Shown here in pieces: positions 61,362-64,000 of a DNA stretch of 64,000 bases. Below the pieces are notes generated by a model. It had not been told where the DNA came from, ran no database searches, and saw only the letters and a list, made by a program, of their open reading frames with translations. The number at the start of each line of letters is the position of its first letter. The first letter of the stretch is position 1. The stretch is from contig NZ_JAUNKO010000004.1 of the NCBI RefSeq assembly GCF_030532715.1, positions 186,001 to 250,000 of the forward strand, read 5' to 3'. Source of the stretch: Corynebacterium sp. Its GTDB lineage: Bacteria > Actinomycetota > Actinomycetes > Mycobacteriales > Mycobacteriaceae. The translations under genes and the position numbers were made by a program.

Positions 61362-61384
61362 ATACAGAAAGGCTTGTTGGGACG

Positions 61385-62512
61385 ATGAGCGAAATGCGCA
61401 GCAATATCAGCGGCGATGTAGGTTCGGCTGCTGGTTCGGTCGCGAGCAAGACAGACGCCGTTATTTTGGTCGGTGGGAAAGGTACCCGGCTGCGGCCGCT
61501 CACGATCTCTACGCCGAAGCCGATGTTGCCGACGGCGGGTGTGCCGTTTCTGACCCATCTCTTGGCTCGCATTAAGGCGGCCGGAATCACCCACGTTGTG
61601 TTGGGGACGTCCTTTAAAGCTGAGGTTTTTGAGGAATATTTCGGTGATGGATCTGAGCTAGGTCTGGAAATCGAATACGTGGTGGAAGAGGAAGCCCTCG
61701 GCACCGGCGGCGGCATCAGAAATGTGTACGACAAGCTCCGGCACGACACGGTCATGGTGTTTAACGGCGACGTGCTTGGCGGCACGGACTTGACCGCCGT
61801 GCTGGACACGCACGTGGCTAAGGATGCGGATGTGACCATGCATCTTGTGCGGGTGGCCGATCCGCGCGCATTCGGGTGCGTGCCCACCGACCGCGATGGG
61901 CGCGTGCAAGCCTTTTTGGAGAAAACAGAGGATCCACCGACCGATCAGATTAACGCCGGTTGTTATGTATTCCGCCGCGAGCTGATCGAAAGCATTCCCG
62001 CAGGTAGAAACGTGAGCGTGGAGCGCGACACCTTCCCGCGCTTATTGGAGGAGGGGCGCCGCGTGTTCGGGCATGTGGACCACGCCTATTGGCGGGACAT
62101 GGGCACCCCGGACGATTTCGTGCGGGGTTCCTCGGACTTGGTGCGTGGGATTGCGTACTCGCCCGTGCTGACGGGTCGCACCGGGGAAAGCTTCGTTGAT
62201 GATACGGCTGGCGTGAAAGATGGCGTGCTGCTGCTGGGCGGTACCGTGGTGGGCCGGGGCACGGAAATTGGTGCCGGGTGTCGCCTCGATGCCACCGTGG
62301 TGTTCGATGGCGTGACCATTGAACCGGGCGCGGTGATAGAGAATTCGATCATTGCTTCTGGGGTTCATATTGGGGCCAATGCACGTATTGCCGATTGTGT
62401 GATTGGTGACGGTGCGCAGATCGGCGCGCGGTGCGAATTACGCAAAGGAATGCGGGTGTGGCCGGGGGTAGTTATCCCGGATAATGGGATTCGTTTTTCA
62501 TCGGATGCTTAG
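61385..62512 (+). CDS. Mannose-1-phosphate guanylyltransferase (RmlA2/ManB type)
   Basis: A 375-residue nucleotidyltransferase: AVILVGGKGTRLRPLTISTPKPMLP signature, FNGDVLGG metal site, and a C-terminal left-handed beta-helix of hexapeptide repeats from about residue 255 (LLGGTVVGRGTEIGAGCRL). It makes GDP-mannose for lipomannan, PIMs and glycoproteins. ATG 61385 is behind AGAAAGG. In mycobacteria the same place in the rmlD-wbbL block holds manB (also called rmlA2). Confidence 0.88.
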   Translation: MSEMRSNISGDVGSAAGSVASKTDAVILVGGKGTRLRPLTISTPKPMLPTAGVPFLTHLLARIKAAGITHVVLGTSFKAEVFEEYFGDGSELGLEIEYVVEEEALGTGGGIRNVYDKLRHDTVMVFNGDVLGGTDLTAVLDTHVAKDADVTMHLVRVADPRAFGCVPTDRDGRVQAFLEKTEDPPTDQINAGCYVFRRELIESIPAGRNVSVERDTFPRLLEEGRRVFGHVDHAYWRDMGTPDDFVRGSSDLVRGIAYSPVLTGRTGESFVDDTAGVKDGVLLLGGTVVGRGTEIGAGCRLDATVVFDGVTIEPGAVIENSIIASGVHIGANARIADCVIGDGAQIGARCELRKGMRVWPGVVIPDNGIRFSSDA

Positions 62513-62681
62513 AGGTGCCTGTGCGTAGTACTGGTGGTACATAGAGTTAATTAAGCCGTATTGCCACTACATGTAGTACCCCTGGCGTTTACCCCTGCCA
62601 TTGTCAATATGTGGCTCATGTGACTGTTGGTGAAGAAGTGAAACAGATTTAGCTTGAAAATCACACATCTTTCGAAGTGGG

Positions 62682-62711
62682 TTGACGATCCCAGCGGAAG
62701 CAATGTGTAAT
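62682..62711 (+). promoter_or_regulatory. Candidate promoter of whcD
   Basis: TTGACG (62682-62687) and TGTAAT (62706-62711) are separated by 18 bases and lie 76 bases before the GTG start. They match sigma-A-type elements reasonably well. The rest of the 274-base gap from 62513 holds no gene. Confidence 0.5.
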
Positions 62712-62786
62712 CACAAATGTTCATCTCCACGCCGCTTATGTAGTGCGGCATGGAATTACAGTAACGGAGAAACTGAGGAGCATAGC

Positions 62787-63098
62787 GTGGAAGATTTCGC
62801 TAGCGACGCAACTCTCCGCGACGCCACGGGCAGTGTGGATAGCTCAGCCCTAACGCTGGACGAGCTGTTTGGCTTTGTGGAGCAGGAGTGGCAGGAACAA
62901 GCCCTTTGTGCTCAAACTGACCCGGAGGCATTCTTCCCAGAAAAGGGTGGCTCCACTCGCGAAGCTAAACGCATCTGTCAAGCGTGCGCCGTGCGGGACG
63001 AATGTCTAGAGTACGCGCTGGAGCATGACGAACGCTTCGGCATATGGGGCGGTCTATCCGAGCGTGAACGTCGCCGCCTGAAGCGTCAGATAGGTTGA
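62787..63098 (+). CDS. whcD: WhiB-family regulator WhcD/WhiB2
   Basis: A 103-residue iron-sulfur protein of the WhiB2 subgroup, linked to cell division. The four cysteines of the cluster are in ALCAQ, RICQACAVRDEC, and the WhiB turn is GIWGGLSERERRRL. The start is GTG 62787, six bases after GAGGAG (62775-62780); a longer frame from 62682 covers the promoter. The gene follows the GDP-mannose gene as in other mycolata. Confidence 0.93.
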   Translation: MEDFASDATLRDATGSVDSSALTLDELFGFVEQEWQEQALCAQTDPEAFFPEKGGSTREAKRICQACAVRDECLEYALEHDERFGIWGGLSERERRRLKRQIG

Positions 63099-63155
63099 TG
63101 TTGAACGTGTAAGCGCCGCCGCACTCGCAGGCAGTGTTGCGACGCACCCAGGAAT

Positions 63156-63193
63156 GACCCCGGATCTACCAGTCACCACCGGTAGCCGGGGTC
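63156..63193. terminator. Inverted repeat at the convergent whcD / metallopeptidase-like ends
   Basis: GACCCCGGATCTACC and GGTAGCCGGGGTC pair around a short loop. One arm is in the last codons of the reverse-strand gene. There is no T-tract, so the terminator role is uncertain, but it is the only structured element between the two stops. Confidence 0.5.
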
Positions 63194-63625
63194 AATATCT
63201 GTCGGGGACATGTTGAGGTGGTTCGCCAGCAGGGCAACCAGCGCCGTGTGGATCAACGAGCGGCGGTCCTCAAGCGTGCGGCTGCGCTGCTCAATTGGTG
63301 TTCGGAACAACACCAGCCGCGGCCGGGTCGGGGCGCCGGCGGCGTCAATGCCAGCGGGAATTACCCTGCCCAGCGGCACTGAGCCGTCCGCAAACACCTC
63401 ATCAGTAAAAAACCCGGGGGCGTGGTGGCGCATTCGCGGTACCAAATCAATTGCAATATCCAAATTGCGCAGTTGCGCGGCGTATCGCTGGTGGAGTGGT
63501 GCGTAGGCGTCGAGCACGAGGGCGTCGAAACGTTGGGAGCGGGTTTGGTATCGCGGTACCGATTGCGGAAACAGCGGGCCGCGCACCCCGCGCCCATGGC
63601 GATCCCGAAAATTCCTCATCCGCAT
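63173..63625 (-). CDS. Metallopeptidase-family protein (zincin-like), HExxH not visible
   Basis: About 150 residues. The opening RDRHGRGVRGPLFPQSVP and SQRFDALVLDAYAPL resemble the minimal zincin family found beside whiB2 in Actinobacteria (the Rv3259 position). The region where the HExxH motif is expected reads LIHTALVALLANHL, so only isolated histidines remain and catalysis is doubtful. Start ATG 63625 or 63619; an extension to 63643 is open. Confidence 0.75.
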   Translation of the reverse strand: MRMRNFRDRHGRGVRGPLFPQSVPRYQTRSQRFDALVLDAYAPLHQRYAAQLRNLDIAIDLVPRMRHHAPGFFTDEVFADGSVPLGRVIPAGIDAAGAPTRPRLVLFRTPIEQRSRTLEDRRSLIHTALVALLANHLNMSPTDIDPGYRW

Positions 63626-63798
63626 ACCCCACACTCTATTCACCGCAATGCGGAAACCCCCGTGGGCGCGCCGCAGCGCTCGCGCGGGAAGCGTGCGGGG
63701 ATTGCGCGGAGATTCTATGCGCGCGTTTGCGCCCTCTTAGCTGCGCTTGGGAGTGGCGGGCTACCTAACAGTGAAGTTTAGGTCTAGACTTTGCAATT

Positions 63799-64000
63799 GT
63801 GAGCAATTTTCGACGCTGTTCCCGCCCAGGCTGCGGCAAGCCCGCCGTAGCGACACTCACGTATGCCTACTCGGAATCCACAGCTGTGGTCGGGCCACTT
63901 GCGCCAAACAGCGAACCTCACAGCTGGGACCTTTGCGAGGCGCACGCGGCGAAGATTACCGCGCCGCTCGGATGGGAAATGCTTCGCGTCGACGACATTG
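63799..64000 (+). CDS. DUF3499 family protein, N-terminal part (partial)
   Basis: From GTG 63799, 67 codons reach the window edge. The start reads SNFRRCSRPGCGKPAVATLTYAY, then HSWDLCEAHAAKITAPLGWE, the zinc-ribbon-like cysteine pattern (RCSRPGC ... LCEAH) of DUF3499. This is the gene that normally follows the metallopeptidase-like gene in mycobacteria and corynebacteria. Function unknown. Confidence 0.9.
   Translation, partial: MSNFRRCSRPGCGKPAVATLTYAYSESTAVVGPLAPNSEPHSWDLCEAHAAKITAPLGWEMLRVDDI

Noticed and set aside
1..64000. tRNA, rRNA, insertion sequence ends, riboswitches
   Set aside because: Intergenic regions were read by eye for cloverleaf TPsiC motifs, transposase-like proteins and known riboswitch cores; none was convincing. 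A dedicated covariance-model search was not possible.

Overview
The window is a high-GC actinobacterial chromosome segment, almost certainly from a Corynebacterium. The evidence is a fused biotin carboxylase/carrier protein (AccBC), two DtsR-type carboxyltransferase genes with a small epsilon subunit, a WhcD/WhiB2 regulator, a trehalose-type ABC importer, and a backbone in the same order as corynebacteria and mycobacteria: accBC, sseA, maf, accE/accD, birA, PH-domain protein, purK, purE; then TIGR03089 protein, LCP protein, rmlD, wbbL, GDP-mannose pyrophosphorylase, whiB2, DUF3499. No rRNA, tRNA, CRISPR array or insertion sequence was found.

Layout. (1) 1-2.2 kb: 2-methylcitrate cycle (end of prpD, prpB, prpC). 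(2) 2.2-20.1 kb: acyl-CoA carboxylase genes for fatty and mycolic acid precursors, with sulfurtransferase, ATP-grasp-like protein, cyclophilin lipoprotein, Maf, a von Willebrand A lipoprotein, a GIY-YIG protein, birA and purK/purE. (3) 20.1-22.7 kb: hydrogenase maturation genes hypD, hypC, hypE. (4) 25.2-38.4 kb: a class I lanthipeptide cluster containing a nisin/subtilin-like precursor gene of only 52 codons, dehydratase, cyclase, two ABC systems, a secreted serine protease, a two-component system, a short SARP/BTAD-like regulator, a lipoprotein and an orphan response regulator without its phosphoacceptor. (5) 38.9-52.3 kb: the rest of the hydrogenase locus: hypF, hypA, hypB, a Dcu-type C4-dicarboxylate carrier, a Tat-exported [NiFe] hydrogenase with b-type cytochrome, maturation protease, a second hypA, a HupK-like large-subunit homologue and a second hypC. 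(6) 52.4-64 kb: AAA ATPase with its own operator-like promoter, trehalose-type importer lacking a local ATPase, then cell-envelope genes (LCP, rmlD, wbbL, GDP-mannose pyrophosphorylase), whcD and the start of a DUF3499 gene.

How it works together (inference). The hydrogenase would oxidise H2 outside the membrane and pass electrons through cytochrome b to menaquinone. The adjacent Dcu carrier suggests fumarate as electron acceptor. The lanthipeptide cluster lies between hypDCE and hypFAB, as if inserted into the maturation genes. Its product keeps the lipid II-binding rings A/B of nisin but lacks the cysteine for ring E, and its transport, processing and immunity genes differ from the nisin type. 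This is the best candidate for an undescribed system in the window. A second unusual feature is the hydrogenase cytochrome b, which carries an N-terminal module resembling the nucleotide-binding domain of P-type ATPases.
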